A stretch of 64,000 nt of DNA from Hormiphora californensis (GCA_020137815.1 CM035355.1:3740750-3804749); one strand, 5' to 3'; positions 32,743 to 44,963 are shown, counted from the first letter of the stretch. Notes: a model not told the origin generated them from the letters alone. Made by a program: numbers and translations.

Positions 32743-35700
32743 CCAACTGAGAATCCATCAGACGAGCTGTATGCCTATCAGTCTCCCATTGGCATCTTTA
32801 ATAGAGGTATCATTTGTCTATCATTCTCTTTATCTCTCTATCATCATTCTCTCCCTACCCACCCTTATTATTTCATTTGTCTCTAGTACATCTTAGCACT
32901 AGATCCGGATAAATGTAAAATTACATGCAGAATTCAGGCATACTCAGAACATGTGATGGTAGATGGAGCGATATATTGAGAATGAGACTATAATAGAAAC
33001 AGGAACATAAATGACCGTGTGTGACAACATATCTTGGAGTTGAATGAACTTAATTCTAAAAAACACCTCCCCTGCCAGGTATAACGTGGTGTGTGGTTTC
33101 CATAGCAACGCCCCTCCTACTCTCAATAGTCAGTTGTGGACGGTTCCTGGCCCTGTATATGCCTCACAGCTACGATAGTTTCTTCACCCCTCGCCTCTCT
33201 ACATCCCTTATTGTCTTATCCTGGCTTATCAGGTTAGTACCAACCTGTCAGGCCAAATGCTCTGACAGGTACCATTACCAACCCCCTACTAAGTGTTTAG
33301 TGTTGTTGAGTAAAGGTTGAGAGTCGACCCCCCTTATTCAACAACCCTATTGTGACTTGAATATTTGCATTTTGCATGGTCAAATATAAACTGGTCTCGG
33401 CCAATCTGTCATCATTCCTTATCCGTAATGGGCGAAGCTGAAGGGCTAAAAGAATTCAACTAATTCAACCTAATGTTGGATTCTTGCCAGATTAGTATAG
33501 GGGTGTGGAATTATAACACACACGTACACAGCTAGTCTCGAGATAGTTGCCATGTGATGATGCTGCTACAGTAGGTGATAACCATCCTGTTATCGGTCTA
33601 TGACGTCAGAGACAGATCTTAATCCGGCCCTCGTCCTACCCCTCCCATAGTAATATATCGAGCTACCCCTTCTGACTGATTCTATTCACAGTTCTCTTGA
33701 AATACACAGCAGAGGGTGAGGTCCCAGTATCCTGGGTTCCTAAGACTAAGACATCCTTGGCCTCCCTGGCCTAAAAAACCTAAATTAAATCCAAGCTGAA
33801 TATATGTAACACACTAGGCACTAACCCCCTCTACTCCCCAGTATAATCGGTGGCACGATGAACCTTTGGAAACTGCAGCCCATGAAAATGAACCCAAAGT
33901 GGGGTTACTGCGACTACAGACTTGTTGATATCTACACCAAAAATGAAACCAGGTATATCCCTACCTTACTCGACCCTCTTTCCGTGTAAAGGAGGGTTAG
34001 AACATAACATTAACAACTAACAAGTATATCCGATTGTCTGTTTAGAGAAATTTCCTTGGAGCTTTTTATTCGTTTTAAGGTGAATCCAGAATGTGAGGGG
34101 AATATATATCAATGATATGGGAAGGGTTGGAGTCCAGCATGAGCATCACAGAATAATGTGCCCGACAGAAATATATCAGACACCAACAGCATGAAATTCC
34201 CTCACAATTATTCACGTGGAAGGTGGAGGGCTAGGTTCATTGTCTCTACACGTGATCTGGGGTGGGTGGGGGTGTGGTATTCCATTGAATTTCTCTACCT
34301 ATGGAATTGGAACTGCAAACAGCTTGTGACGTGCTGTGGGAACCATATATGGCTCATAAAGGACCAGTACTAGGGTTAAATTAGAGACAGCCAACTTGTA
34401 TAGCGTGAACCATGAACCCTCCCCCTCAGGTACATAGTGATATTTCTCTACTCCATACCTCTCACCTTATCAACTGGAATCCTACTTTTCTGCAACATGG
34501 CTGTAGCCCTTCGACTACTCAGGTAACGGTACAAACTAGACCATGGGAAAACTGGCCAGATAATGGGGGGGGGGGAGGGGTCATTGGTCAATGAAGTTTC
34601 CTTGGAAGTAAGGTCTGTGTTTATTAACAATGTTGATTGTAAGTTCAGCCTTCAATTTTCTCCAGGTTAGAACTACAGGACCCGATAGCATCCTTCTCTC
34701 GGAAGGTGGCCAATATTCGGAAAGTAACAGCACGAATAGATCTAGTTTTTGTGAATACCCTCTCTGATAGCGAGGCTGTCAGTTTCGATAGTACTGTCGA
34801 GGTAAGATACCTTTAGAAATTATATCTAGTTTTATAGGGAGATATCTAGAGACGGTGCCTGCAGGTGGGCTATATGACCTTCTCTGCTCTTGACCAACGA
34901 TGTATTTGTCCAAATTTCCAAAGCTGGTCTACACACGCATGAATTGTACAATACATGGCGCGAAGACCAGCTTTGTTGTTGGCAATTCAGCAGAACTGCC
35001 ACTGTTGATGTTACGTCACTTTCATTGATCAATTGCAGATGAAATTGGGTGCTCATGTTTACATCTGGCGGCCCCTCTATATCATTCTGGTTCTACTTCT
35101 AGTTCTCCCTCTCATTTCTATCCTCTATCCCTCTATTCTGTTGATTAATCTTCAGGCCATACTTCTTCAACTTCTCTCTACCTGCACTGTATTACCAGGC
35201 TACATCAAACAACAGTAGAATTTCTACTAGAAAGAAGAGAGAGGGAGCTCCCTCGACCCTCTCTCTATTAGTATATCCCAGACCTCCCGGGAGGTCTGGA
35301 ATATATATAGAGAGAGGAGGTAATTCATGCTACTTTAGGGCAGTCAGCCAGATGCACGTTCCTCCCTACTACTACTACAGTGACGAGAATCCATTGTGAT
35401 ATAGTCGAATGGTACCCCTTCTCCCTAGACTCCCTCCTTATCCTATACTCTATATTACTAGTACTACTTCTCCCTACTTATCAGCTATATCTTGGTAGTG
35501 ATACTGGTAGTGGTACTAACAATGACCCACGTGTATGATCAGTAGTACTGATCTATATCGGGGGTCACAATGACAAGTGTACATCAATTACCCGGGTACT
35601 GATTGCTATCCCTCTCTTTCCCGCGTGTTACTTAGTAACCCTTTCTTAGCACGGGGCTCCCAATAGATTTTACCCCTGTCAGAGCATTGGCCTGGCCCTG

Positions 35701-36993
35701 TTCTCATTTCTTCGCGGAGCGCACGTGCACGAGAACTGTGGTCAGAGCATTGGCCTGATAGTTTTACCCTAGTAGATAGGAGGTGGTCTCTGGGGGAGTG
35801 ATATCGACCACGATTAGAGTTGTTGAGTACACCTTACTCAACAAAATTAGAGCAACCCAATTTTCCTCTCATTCTAAAATTGTTTTACCCAACTCCTATC
35901 CAGGTAAAGAACAATATACAGCGAGACAGTGGAACAGTTGTGAGAGGGGATAGCACTACCAGGAGAAAGAGGACCAATAAAATAGGGACACTTCAGAGAG
36001 CCTCACGGAGACGCAGAAAAGAGAAACAGGTATCAGCTTGCCTAGCTCGACCCTCTTTTCGCGGAAGGGTTAGAACATAACAAGTATCTGCTATCTTTTC
36101 AATTCTCTTTTCTTTCTTCATGCTTGGTCTTAGCTTTCCTTCTAGCAGGAAATTGTTCACATCACATGACTTCCATGAAGTTTGCGAGAGAGATTGTGGG
36201 GGCTATAATAGAGAGAGAGTGGGGGCTAGAGAGAGAGAGAGAGATCAAGAGGGCGAGAGAGAGAATTAAACCGAATAGAATAGAGGGGGTCTAAAATTAA
36301 TTGCACAGTATCTCTCTCTCATTGACCCCCCTGATTAAAGCAAGCAGTCCCGCATTCATTGGCTCTTCTCGGTCCTCTCTCTCTAGGAGCTAGAGATTAA
36401 TCAAGTTTAATCCACCTTAGAATCTTGTTGTCATCTCTTCCCAGAAATTGCATAATTTCATAACCCAGAGTTTAAAAAACTATCTTACTCTCATACCCTA
36501 CTCTCCCCTTACTCAACAACTCATATCAAGGAGAATTAAAAGTAATCCAAACCGACAAAAAACTCATTCCAAAACTGTCTGGCGCCGCTGACCCCATCTG
36601 AGCGCACTGTCACCCCATTTGAAAATCAAATTTGGGTATGGCGCCGCCATACAGTTCTAAAACCATAATTCTCTCCAGGTGATATTAGCGACTCTCCTGT
36701 TTTCCCTCAACTTTGGCCTGTGCTACTTCGTTATGCTCTACTATTACTTCTCCTACATGATATCTCCCACACACGACGTCTTCAAGGCCCTCAGCAGGGC
36801 GGACCCAATTAAGGACACGTATATTTTAGGGTGGTTCTATTATGCCACGTTTCTTAGTTCCAGTATAGACCCTTTTATTCATATTCTGTGTAACAGTAAA
36901 GTCAGGATAGGGGCAAAAACTCTGTATGGAGGTTTTAGGGCCACCGTTTCTAGAGCTAGGACTTGGACTACACGAACTGAAACAGCCGCGTGA
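31383..36993 (+). CDS. Orphan rhodopsin-class (class A) GPCR, eight exons
   Basis: Exons: 31383-31516, 31647-31792, 33079-33232, 33842-33952, 34430-34522, 34666-34801, 35904-36029 and 36679-36993; all GT-AG and in phase (404 residues). Seven hydrophobic segments are visible. TM1 is in exon 1, and TM2 is CHLAVTDIIASVDAIFAF. TM3 is opened by a Cys (CQFTGITWCVVSIATPLLL) and followed by CGRFLALYMP in the DRY position. TM4 spans exons 3/4, with an extracellular-loop Cys (WGYCDY) after it. TM5 is IFLYSIPLTLSTGILLF. A long basic third loop precedes TM6 (ILATLLFSLNFGLCYFVML), and TM7 ends SSSIDPFIHIL in the NPxxY position. The conserved Cys pair and topology support class A, but DRY and NPxxY are degenerate and I cannot assign a ligand. 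The ATG at 31383 is chosen because the frame is closed upstream. Introns hold several palindromic elements. Confidence 0.85.
31866..31930. repeat. Family D palindromic element
   Basis: TCAGGCCAATGCTCTGACC, then ACAGTTCTCGCGCGAGAA and GGGTCAGGCCAATGCTCTG. The same modules occur at 31141-31192, inverted at 35676-35760, and as a minimal 28-bp version at 33243-33270. Confidence 0.85.
32144..32260. mobile_element. 117-bp MITE, family B copy 2
   Basis: Same terminal inverted repeats as the copies at 6222 and 61476 (CAGGAACCGACCGAA...CGGTTCCTG), in reverse orientation of the core. It is flanked by a perfect 8-bp duplication CTCGAGAC (32136-32143 and 32261-32268). The 8-bp duplication and CAG/CTG ends point to a hAT-like transposase. 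It lies in GPCR intron 2. Confidence 0.92.
32650..32738. repeat. (CT)n microsatellite in GPCR intron 2
   Basis: Nearly 90 bp of pure CT dinucleotide. ORFs translated through it on either strand (Ser/Leu or Arg/Glu repeats) are spurious. Confidence 0.95.
33243..33270. repeat. Minimal family D palindrome 10 bp after a splice donor
   Basis: ACCTGTCAGGCCAAATGCTC, then TGACAGGT: the ends are inverted copies. It begins 10 bp downstream of the donor of GPCR exon 3 (GT at 33233). Confidence 0.8.
33968..34010 (+). repeat. Family A hairpin element 15 bp after a splice donor
   Basis: ACTCGACCCTCTTTCCGTGT, then AAAGGAGGGTTAGAACATAA. ACCCTC and GAGGGT form the stem. Copies occur at 5271-5333, 26872-26936, 36041-36083, 43023-43077, 61024-61077 and 63876-63910. 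This one follows the donor of GPCR exon 4. Confidence 0.85.
35676..35760. repeat. Family D palindromic element, inverted copy
   Basis: GTCAGAGCATTGGCCTGGCC, then GAGAACTGTGGTCAGAGCAT and TGGCCTGA, the reverse complement of the 31866 copy with a longer, GC-rich loop. It lies in GPCR intron 6. Confidence 0.8.
36041..36083 (+). repeat. Family A hairpin element 11 bp after a splice donor
   Basis: CCTAGCTCGACCCTCTTTTC, then GCGGAAGGGTTAGAACATAA. It follows the donor of GPCR exon 7 (GT at 36030). Confidence 0.85.
36575..36655. repeat. Family E palindromic element
   Basis: CTGTCTGGCGCCGCTGACCC, then TGGGTATGGCGCCGCCATAC. The related copy in opposite orientation is at 26326-26390. It lies in GPCR intron 7, about 20 bp before the last exon. 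Confidence 0.75.
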
Positions 36994-37282
36994 GAGAAAC
37001 TGATATTTCTGGAGTTGTATTTTCATCTTGTTTTGTCTGTATGTTTCCCCTGGCGTTTGACCATTAACCAATTGTAAAACTTTCGTGTTTTCTTTTTACA
37101 ACAATTTAGAAGAACATAATTTCACGTGTCATACACACTCAAAAAGGCACACACACAAATTGTCAAAAAAGGGAACAGAATATCTTCAGGTGATAGGTGC
37201 TGTTCGAATTATCCAAACCATCTCTTGCACATTACTAAATGTCTTCCTATTTATTCACTAAATATCAGTCTCCCAGTTTCCA

Positions 37283-39840
37283 CTAATCCAAATCTGCATC
37301 TTCCTGAACTGCAGACGCTGACGAACTGCCTCCCTCACTCGGTTGAGGTGCAAATAAAGACTGTACCAGACCTCCCAAGCCACCTGAAAATAAAAGGGCT
37401 CATTAGGATTATCTACTCAAACGGATGGTCTTTGATGACAAATAATTGTTGTCGACAATTATTAATGACAATCCGTGTGCGTTTGTGTACGTGTGTGGGT
37501 GGGGTAAACGGCCGCGCGGCGTTTCGCGCATGGTCACGTGATCTCGGGTGTACTTTGTTCATATCAACCATACCGCGCGCTACAACTGTTCTCAAAGTGT
37601 AGTGAAGCTGGTTAAGATCGGGAGCAGCAATTCTTGATTTTTCAGTGTGCTTGTTACACGGGTATAATCAATCCAACAAGGTCTTGTATTGGAAGGAGAC
37701 TTTTTAGAGAGCTCCATAGTTGAAACCTTACCTAATCCAGCTGGCTGCTTGCACTCATTAAAATACACTCGTAACACTTTTTCTATTAACTGAAAGGGGT
37801 GAAATCGAGGTGAATAATAATAATAATGAGATAGCATAAAAAATAACATAGTACAAGAGTAGGAAATCTTTTGGCGGTATGTGGTTGTTAAAGGTTTACT
37901 TAGTTGGCATTAGCTCCACCCTCTATTATATACACGCATAGAAACACAAACTATAATGTCACATTTCAGTAACTAAAACTTAGAACATCCTGATCAGACC
38001 TCACCTTGCTCGACCCTTGGTTACGAAATAACCACTCTAAAGGTCGCGCTGGCAAGGAAGGGGTTACTTCGTTACCAAGCTCGACCCTCCCTCCCTCAAT
38101 GCAACAACACCAACTCAAATCCACTGTTTAAAACAGGTTCCAATTATACCCACCTCGTTTAATGTTGGATCCCTTTCCAATGCTTTACTGTAGTGATCCC
38201 GTAGCGCCTTGACCAGCCCTGAACTGCCCTTATCTATGGCTCGCAGGAGCAGCTCTGTAAAGTTAACCAGGGGCTGCTCGTGGGGGAATGTGGTAGAAAA
38301 GTGACGAGATACAAAGAGTTTGAATATCCGGCGGGCATGTTCTGTTCGGTGTAACGTGAGGAATCTGGGAGAGAGGGGGTTTAGTAACTTGTGGGAAAGT
38401 GCATGGGATTGGAGTGAGCAATACTTAAAGTGTTAGTTACAAATTATGAAGGGGGATAATAGTTACACAAAATCAACACAGATACAGACTATCAAGACAT
38501 GTTTCATCAGTTATGATATTGCCACTTGACAGGTCACACTAACACAATTATACACTTCTATACAGATCACACACAGTTCACACACTCCTATACAGATCAC
38601 ACTCACACATTTCTACACTCACTGTAACACAGCAGATGTTATAACAAGTTCTGCCTCTGACTTGTAGACCCTTGTTTGCGCCACATCAATCAGCGTATGG
38701 CAATAGAAATCAACCCCATCAAGATCCAAATACTGACAGTGTATACAGGCAAGTTATGTAGTCTGATTCTGAGGACAAAATAAGAGTTAGAAAAATATAG
38801 AATATCGAGTAGGATAGGATAAATTATTTCTTTCATTGATTTTTGCTTAAAAAACGTACACGTTGTCTGTTTGTTTGTCTCATTGTCAGTATGTTTGTCC
38901 TGTGTATACCTCGAAGTGATATCTCTGCACATGCCATATGAAGGGCCGGGTCACCGTGCTCTGTATGTAACTTAGACCACCTGAAACAAGTTAGTTTCTA
39001 GTCGCATTCAGCTTATGAGATTGGATGAGAAAACTTATGAAAATCCCCTATGTAATAATATTGAAATCTCTGAGAATATTTTGTGTGACTAGGACTTACT
39101 TGAAAATTTTGGGTAGGAATCGTTGTTTAGCGGACTCAGAAGACCACAGTCCCTTCATTATCTCCACTAAATGTTTTGTTATTGCATCGCTGGGTCTCGT
39201 TTCATGTGTTGATAGGTGATCTCCTGGAGGAAAATTGAAAATTGAACAAGAATAGAACACCAATCTTGTATTGTTTATACTCTTCAATTTGAATTAAAAA
39301 TAAGGGGCATGGCCGACTCTAACAATTATTGAATTTGAAGCCCATGAAAACCAACCTAATAGCAGAGCTAACTCCGTCCCGTTTTCCATTTGTTGATGAT
39401 TCAGGAATAATTTACACCCTGATATCAACAACCTGAGTCCCTCTGTTGTATTTCCCTCGCCTATCTTCCTGTTGTATACACTCCTGAAGTGAAACAATCG
39501 GAGAGTTTACAAAAAACATAATCGTTACTACTGATCTGGGTTTGCACTTTTACGACCACGTTATGGCGGCTGTAATAAACTTGGTGTACTGCAGAAAACA
39601 GTGCAGTGTGAGATGCAGACAGTAGACACGACTAAACTAATTTACAAAATACACCGTTTACCCTACAAACACACTGCACGGTGTTTGTCCCAGATATATT
39701 GCTCAACTCTAAAGGTTTGTTTCTATCTGAAACACTTACTTGTACATTTGGAAAGCATCGTAGTAATTCCCTGCTTTGACATTGCCCTCCAATTTCTCCA
39801 ATATCCTCTCAATTCCCCCAGCACCCCGCCTTCTCGACAT
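37283..39840 (-). CDS. GET4: GET4 (TRC35), tail-anchored protein targeting factor
   Basis: Eight exons on the minus strand: 39740-39840 (ATG), 39356-39483, 39100-39223, 38910-38980, about 38623-38768, 38154-38364, 37732-37789 and 37283-37383 (TAG). The translation begins MSRRRGAGGIERILEKLEGN and runs through GNYYDAFQMYK, KLFLNHQQMENGTELALLL, RVYKSEAELVITSAVLQ and HEQPLVNFTELLLRAIDKG. It ends GGLGGLVQSLF and an acidic tail. This is co-linear with animal GET4, an alpha-solenoid scaffold that joins UBL4A and BAG6 to hand tail-anchored proteins to TRC40/GET3 in the cytosol. Exon 5 carries a one-base frame problem: its length is one base too long for phase, and the frame must slip near 38735-38750. 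That could be a sequence error or a real lesion. A foldback element begins 10 bp upstream of the ATG. Confidence 0.9.
38008..38092. repeat. Family C palindromic element in a GET4 intron
   Basis: TTGGTTACGAAATAACCACT, then GGGGTTACTTCGTTACCAA form inverted ends around a GTCGCGCTGGCAAGG centre. A sister copy lies at 55494-55548 in TAB1, and weaker ones near 29.1 and 29.65 kb. Confidence 0.85.
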
Positions 39841-39850
39841 GGTCCTATTA

Positions 39851-40455
39851 CTGTGTGATTTTAAATGACTGAGACTGGTATATTGCGAATTGCGTGAAAA
39901 CTATGGCATCTTTCGACTTCAAATTTTGGGACATGATAAAACTAGGTTGTAGCAATTTTCTCCTAGTTTTACAGCAAATTTCAATGTTCCTGAATGAATC
40001 TATTGCCCAAAAACCTCCTCCAACTTTACACAGTCATATCTCTGGAGTCTAATGAGATAGAGAGTTCAAATTTTTAGGAGAGACAGATAAGACGATTTCG
40101 AATGTTTTGTCTGCTTTACGAGTTGCTACATTTTACCATTTGTTCACAGGAACTGTTTAAAGTGATGTAACACGCTCTAATTAGGCCAAATTTAGGTCAT
40201 TTTACCCCTCAAAGATCACATGTCCAGCTGCATCTAGTGGGCTAATGAGGCCTTGAACACGCATACGTCACGTGCTACTGTAGGACTACAGCTCTCCTTT
40301 TCCATCTTGAACCAGCAGACATGATCATGGTGTCTGGAAGTGGTAACAAGCTGTAGAAAACCAGACAGACTAGATGCTCTCTACTTCAACGTATCACTCT
40401 CTAGCTCTCCCTTTCTCGTTATAAGGTCACGTGACTGGAATTGGGATCTCGACAT

Positions 40456-40534
<79 letters not shown>

Positions 40535-41190
40535 TGTGTGTGTGAGAGTGTGTGAGAGAGAGAACGCTTTGTAGACATTGTGATCATGTCGAAACGGAGA
40601 TCCCAATTCCAGTCACGTGACCTTATAACGAGAAAGGGAGAGTGATACGTTGAAGTAGAGAGCATCTAGTCTGTCTGGTTTTCTACAGCTTGTTACCACT
40701 TCCAGACACCATGATCATGTCTGCTGGTTCAAGATGGAAAAGGAGAGCGCTGTAGTCCTACAGTAACACGTGACGTATGCGTGTTCAAGGCCTCATTAGC
40801 CCACTAGATGCAGCTGGACATGTGATCTTTGAGGGGTAAAATGACCTAAATTTGGCCTAATTAGAGCGTGTTACATCACTTTAAACAGTTCCTGTGAACA
40901 AATGGTAAAATGTAGCAACTCGTAAAGCAGACAAAACATTCGAAATCGTCTTATCTGTCTCTCCTAAAAATTTGAACTCTCTATCTCATTAGACTCCAGA
41001 GATATGACTGTGTAAAGTTGGAGGAGGTTTTTGGGCAATAGATTCATTCAGGAACATTGAAATTTGCTGTAAAACTAGGAGAAAATTGCTACAACCTAGT
41101 TTTATCATGTCCCAAAATTTGAAGTCGAAAGATGCCATAGTTTTCACGCAATTCGCAATATACCAGTCTCAGTCATTTAAAATCACACAG
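39851..41190. mobile_element. 1.34-kb foldback element next to the GET4 start codon
   Basis: Arms of about 600 bp (39851-40455 and about 40585-41190) are near-perfect inverted copies. They start CTGTGTGATTTTAAATGACT and end in the complement, and enclose an AG/GT-rich core (40456-40565). TA dinucleotides at 39849-39850 and 41191-41192 fit a TA target-site duplication, as in Tc1/mariner-type elements. No transposase is encoded. It sits between the divergent-free 5' end of GET4 and the 3' end of HARS, ten bases from the GET4 ATG. Confidence 0.92.
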
Positions 41191-41450
41191 TACAATAGTG
41201 GGGTGAGTGAAGTAGGGACATAAATTGGCCGGGGATTGAAGGAAAGGGGAGAGTTAGGGAAATTAAAAACACGTTGTTGATGAGGTGAGACAAATAAAAC
41301 CAAATGATATGAATTTCTCCAACTTTTCTATCTCTTCTTCTCTTCATCTCGTCATTCTTCCTCTCTCTCTCAGACTTCTTCTATAGTCTTTTCAAAAATG
41401 ACCTATTAAAGATCTATAAATAGCAAAAACCCTAACACCCATAGCACTAT

Positions 41451-44400
41451 CTAAGAAGATTCTAGTTCAGCTAAAAGTTTCCGCGTCTCAGCTACAAGAT
41501 CGTCCCTTGCGATAGTTTTCTCGTCCCTCTGGCTGTTGTTCCGCAACTTGACTACCCCCTGCTCCAGCTCACTTTCCCCAATCACAAGACACAATGGGAT
41601 ACCTGGGAGGGGTGTCAGGGGGTTAGTGGTTGAACATTTGATTACAGTTAGGGGTTGGTGAATGAATATCAAATAGATATGTTGATATATGTTTATAAAA
41701 TGTCGGTAGGTTTGAAAATATTTCGTCTGCCAAGATTGTCTCAATTCTTTGAAGCGTGCAACGTCAAAAAGTCTCTTCAATTTCACATGTGTACAGACTA
41801 CAGGAGTGTACATGAGTTAGTACTATACACAACTTTTTAATAACTATTATACCCCCCACAAACAACTTCTTGTACTGTCTTACTTACACAACACAAGAAT
41901 ATACAATGAGTTACAATACAACATGTCTCACACACTAAACAATAACTAATGGGTGGGGGCTAACTATCTCACCTTCATTTTCAGCGTGTTGGAACTGAGA
42001 GAGAAGTTTAGGGTTAGCTTTGTACAGCATCTCTGCGCTAATATCCGCCTTCCAAAGCAGGTTGAGAAGTTTCATCCTCTCCTTCATTAGTCCCTTTTGT
42101 CCACTAACAACTAGCACCTGGGAGAAACAACTTGGTTACCAGATGGGACCTAAAGCACAATTTCCAAAGTTATCCCTGAGGCTTAGTACATTTTATAATC
42201 CTAGTTTAAAATGTACGAACCCTATTTTTACTTTAACGAAAAAGAGGGTCTGATAAAATCACGTTACCATGACAACTCACCTTGACAACGGAAGTTTTGA
42301 CATCCTTCATTCTCCTTTCCATGATACTAAAGAGTCGCTCAATGCCAATACTAACACCCACACAGGGGATAGATCGACCCTTTGGGGCAAACATACCAAC
42401 TAAATTGTCGTACCGGCCACCACCTGCTACAGAGCCAATACTATCGTGTGGGTTATCTGAGGTAGAGAGGTTTAAATAAGAGATCGATCTAAAGTTGTTC
42501 ACATATTTGGATAAGGATGTTTGTGAGATAACATCACAATACAATATAATCAGGATTTAATTTCAACTGATTCAATTAGTAAAAACGAGTTTAGTTAACA
42601 CACCGCTTTCAAGGACTGCCTCAAAGATGGATCCTGTGTAGTAGTCCAAGCCACGTGCTAAACTCAGGTCAAATGACACATGTTCAAGACACCCAAAGAG
42701 CTCACAATACTCCAGTAACAATCGGACATCTGATAGACCCTCCTGTGTTTTGAATAGTTTGGTAAGTAACTCATTTAGTTAGTTCAACAACGTTACTTTA
42801 TTACAAACCTTGGCAGTATTATTTTGACCGAGATCAGACTGTTCCAGCTCATCCAATAATTCAAAGGTTCCTTTCCTCCTGACAAATGTTCCAATTTTAT
42901 CCGCTATAGCAGGGTCGAGTCCCTTAGTTTCTACCATTTCCTGCAGTGAAATGTTTAGAGAGAAAATGGTACAGAGAAAATGGTACAGTACAATAAATGG
43001 CAAATCAATAACAAACTTTGTCTTGCTCGTCCTCGACCCTTTTTTTTTATCGTAAAGGAGGGTTAGAACATAACAAGACAAACTGTAGTTACCGTTTTGA
43101 CAGTCTCCCAAGATTCCTTGTCTAGTTTGTCAACCGCACTGCAGATTGGTCTGAAACTATCGGCGGGAACACCACAAAACTCGAAGATTCCATCCAGAAC
43201 TTTCCTGTGATTCACCTGAACGGAGGGGAGAGAGTTGCAAATAGAGAGTTGCAAATAGAGCGTTGCAAATAAAAGATTGCAAATGGGATATTTTCACTAA
43301 TAAATCTTACAAAACCTTTCAATTCAATAATACCTTGATGGTAAACTTTTCCATTTCCAACTCGTTAAGAATATCACATACAATCTTAACACATTCCGTA
43401 TCCGTCAACATCCGTTCATACTCACCAGCAAAATCAACATCACACTGAGTGGGTGAGTGAAACATTAGAAATTTAGGTCAATCTCAACTGGTTGTGCAGT
43501 GTGAGTTTAATATTTTCCAAATTTTGGAAAATTTCTTGCTGTGTTATCCAATAATATAATCCTTGCCTTGTTCGAACAAAACAATAGAATCCCAAATGTA
43601 TTTACAAAGTAACTATTACCTGATAGAACTCTCTGTACCTTCCCTTGGTCATAGCAGGATTATCTCTCCGGTATACTCGGGCAATCTGATATCGCTTAAT
43701 GCTCTTCACTTTCTTCATAGCCACATACCTACAGAGTTTATTTTGTTGAAACAAAATATACAGAGCGTCACGGTAGAATTTCGAGAGACAAGTTTTCAGA
43801 TTCTGTATCAAAGGAGATGATAAAGTTGTACCTTGCAAAGGGGACTGTTAGATCGTAACGCAGAGCGAGTATCTCTCCTCCCTGATCTTCCAATTCGTAG
43901 ATCAATTTACTGTCTTCGCCGTACTTACCTGTAATAATTTAAATCTTTGAATTTAAGAACTGTTATGATATGATGGTTTGTGATGTTCTTACCATCATTT
44001 ACTCTCCGAGGCGTGTTCCATTGGTAACTTACCTGTCAATATTTCCTTCAATTCCATAACAGGAGTATCAATTTGGACGGCACCGTGTTTCATGAAACAC
44101 TTCTTGATCTTGTTAAACACTGTCTCCCTCACAGCCATCTTGTCCGGCTCGTAGTCTCGCATCCCCTTCGGACATTTTAACGTCAGTTTTCCGCCTCTTG
44201 ATTCCCTAAATAGTGTCTATCACATATCTGTTTTGTGTTTCTTGAATGAAATGTGCATTTATTATTTCTCACGTCCTTCTTGACTCAGAAAAATGGGCTT
44301 ACTTTTTTGGTTTGCAGTCTTTGTTTTCCTCCAGCTTTAATTCTTTGATGCTTTCGGTGGTTCCCCTGAAAAATTTAGCTTAAAATCTTGACATAAATGT

Positions 44401-44730
44401 TGACATCGTCACAATTCAACTATGAAACCAGCTGTCATTGACGCTGTTAAAGTCGGATTTTTTTAAACTGTCGCCCCCCTGAAATAACAAAATTTGTCAT
44501 ATCTCCGGTTCCTGATAAGATAGAGACTTGAAATTTGGAGGTTCGGTAGAACTTAGCAAGATCTTCGTAACCTCCAAATTTCAAGTCTCTATCTCATCAG
44601 GAACCGGACTTATGGTCATTTAAAGAAATTTGAAAACTCTAAAAAACGACAGTTATTTAAAATCAGACTATAATCCATCTTGCGGAAATTTCTAAAGATT
44701 TTTAACTCACATAATTTCGGTTGAAGACAT
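41451..44730 (-). CDS. HARS1: Histidyl-tRNA synthetase, complete, twelve exons
   Basis: Minus-strand exons: 44711-44730, 44303-44365, 44033-44205, 43832-43928, 43620-43728, 43334-43444, 43093-43215, 42809-42940, 42604-42742, 42281-42456, 41973-42117 and 41451-41602. They total 1440 nt in phase (479 residues). Class II core: [17 protein letters not shown], motif 2 [20 protein letters not shown], the histidine motifs [13 protein letters not shown] and [12 protein letters not shown], and motif 3 [11 protein letters not shown]. The anticodon-binding domain follows ([46 protein letters not shown]). It charges tRNA-His in the cytosol, and possibly in mitochondria by alternative starts. No WHEP domain is evident at the short N terminus. 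An AG acceptor (44755-44756) lies 25 bp before the ATG. Length and motifs indicate an intact gene. Confidence 0.96.
43023..43077 (-). repeat. Family A hairpin element 15 bp after a HARS splice donor
   Basis: Read on the minus strand, it follows the donor of HARS exon 7 (donor at 43091-43092) and begins CTTGTTATGTTCTAACCCTC. The stem partner is GAGGGT-like in CTCGACCCT. Confidence 0.85.
44490..44622. repeat. Inverted repeat upstream of HARS coding exons 1-2
   Basis: AGATAGAGACTTGAAATTTG with its inverse CAAATTTCAAGTCTCTATCT, flanked by CCGGTTCCTGAT / ATCAGGAACCGG. It lies in HARS intron 1 and shares its arm core with the 29771-29895 repeat, so both belong to one small palindromic family. Confidence 0.82.
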
Positions 44731-44963
44731 TCTGATATAGGGGTTGTGTACAAACTGAAAAGATAATTGTTAATTCTTGCTCAACATAACACGATAAGTG
44801 TACTTACACTAGAAGCAGAACTCCAAACTCTCCTCACTAAGAGCATGTAAAAAAGAGCGAAAACTTGGGGAAAAACGAGAAAGTTTTGTTCAAAGTTTTG
44901 ATCTGAAAATTCGAAAATTTGAGAGCGCGGCGCAGATTTTAACGGCGCGCAAAACTTTAATAT

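Noticed and set aside
37126-37602. A 158-codon plus-strand ORF over the GET4 3' end
   Set aside because: It is antisense to the last GET4 exons, has no family resemblance, and is explained by the coding strand on the minus side.
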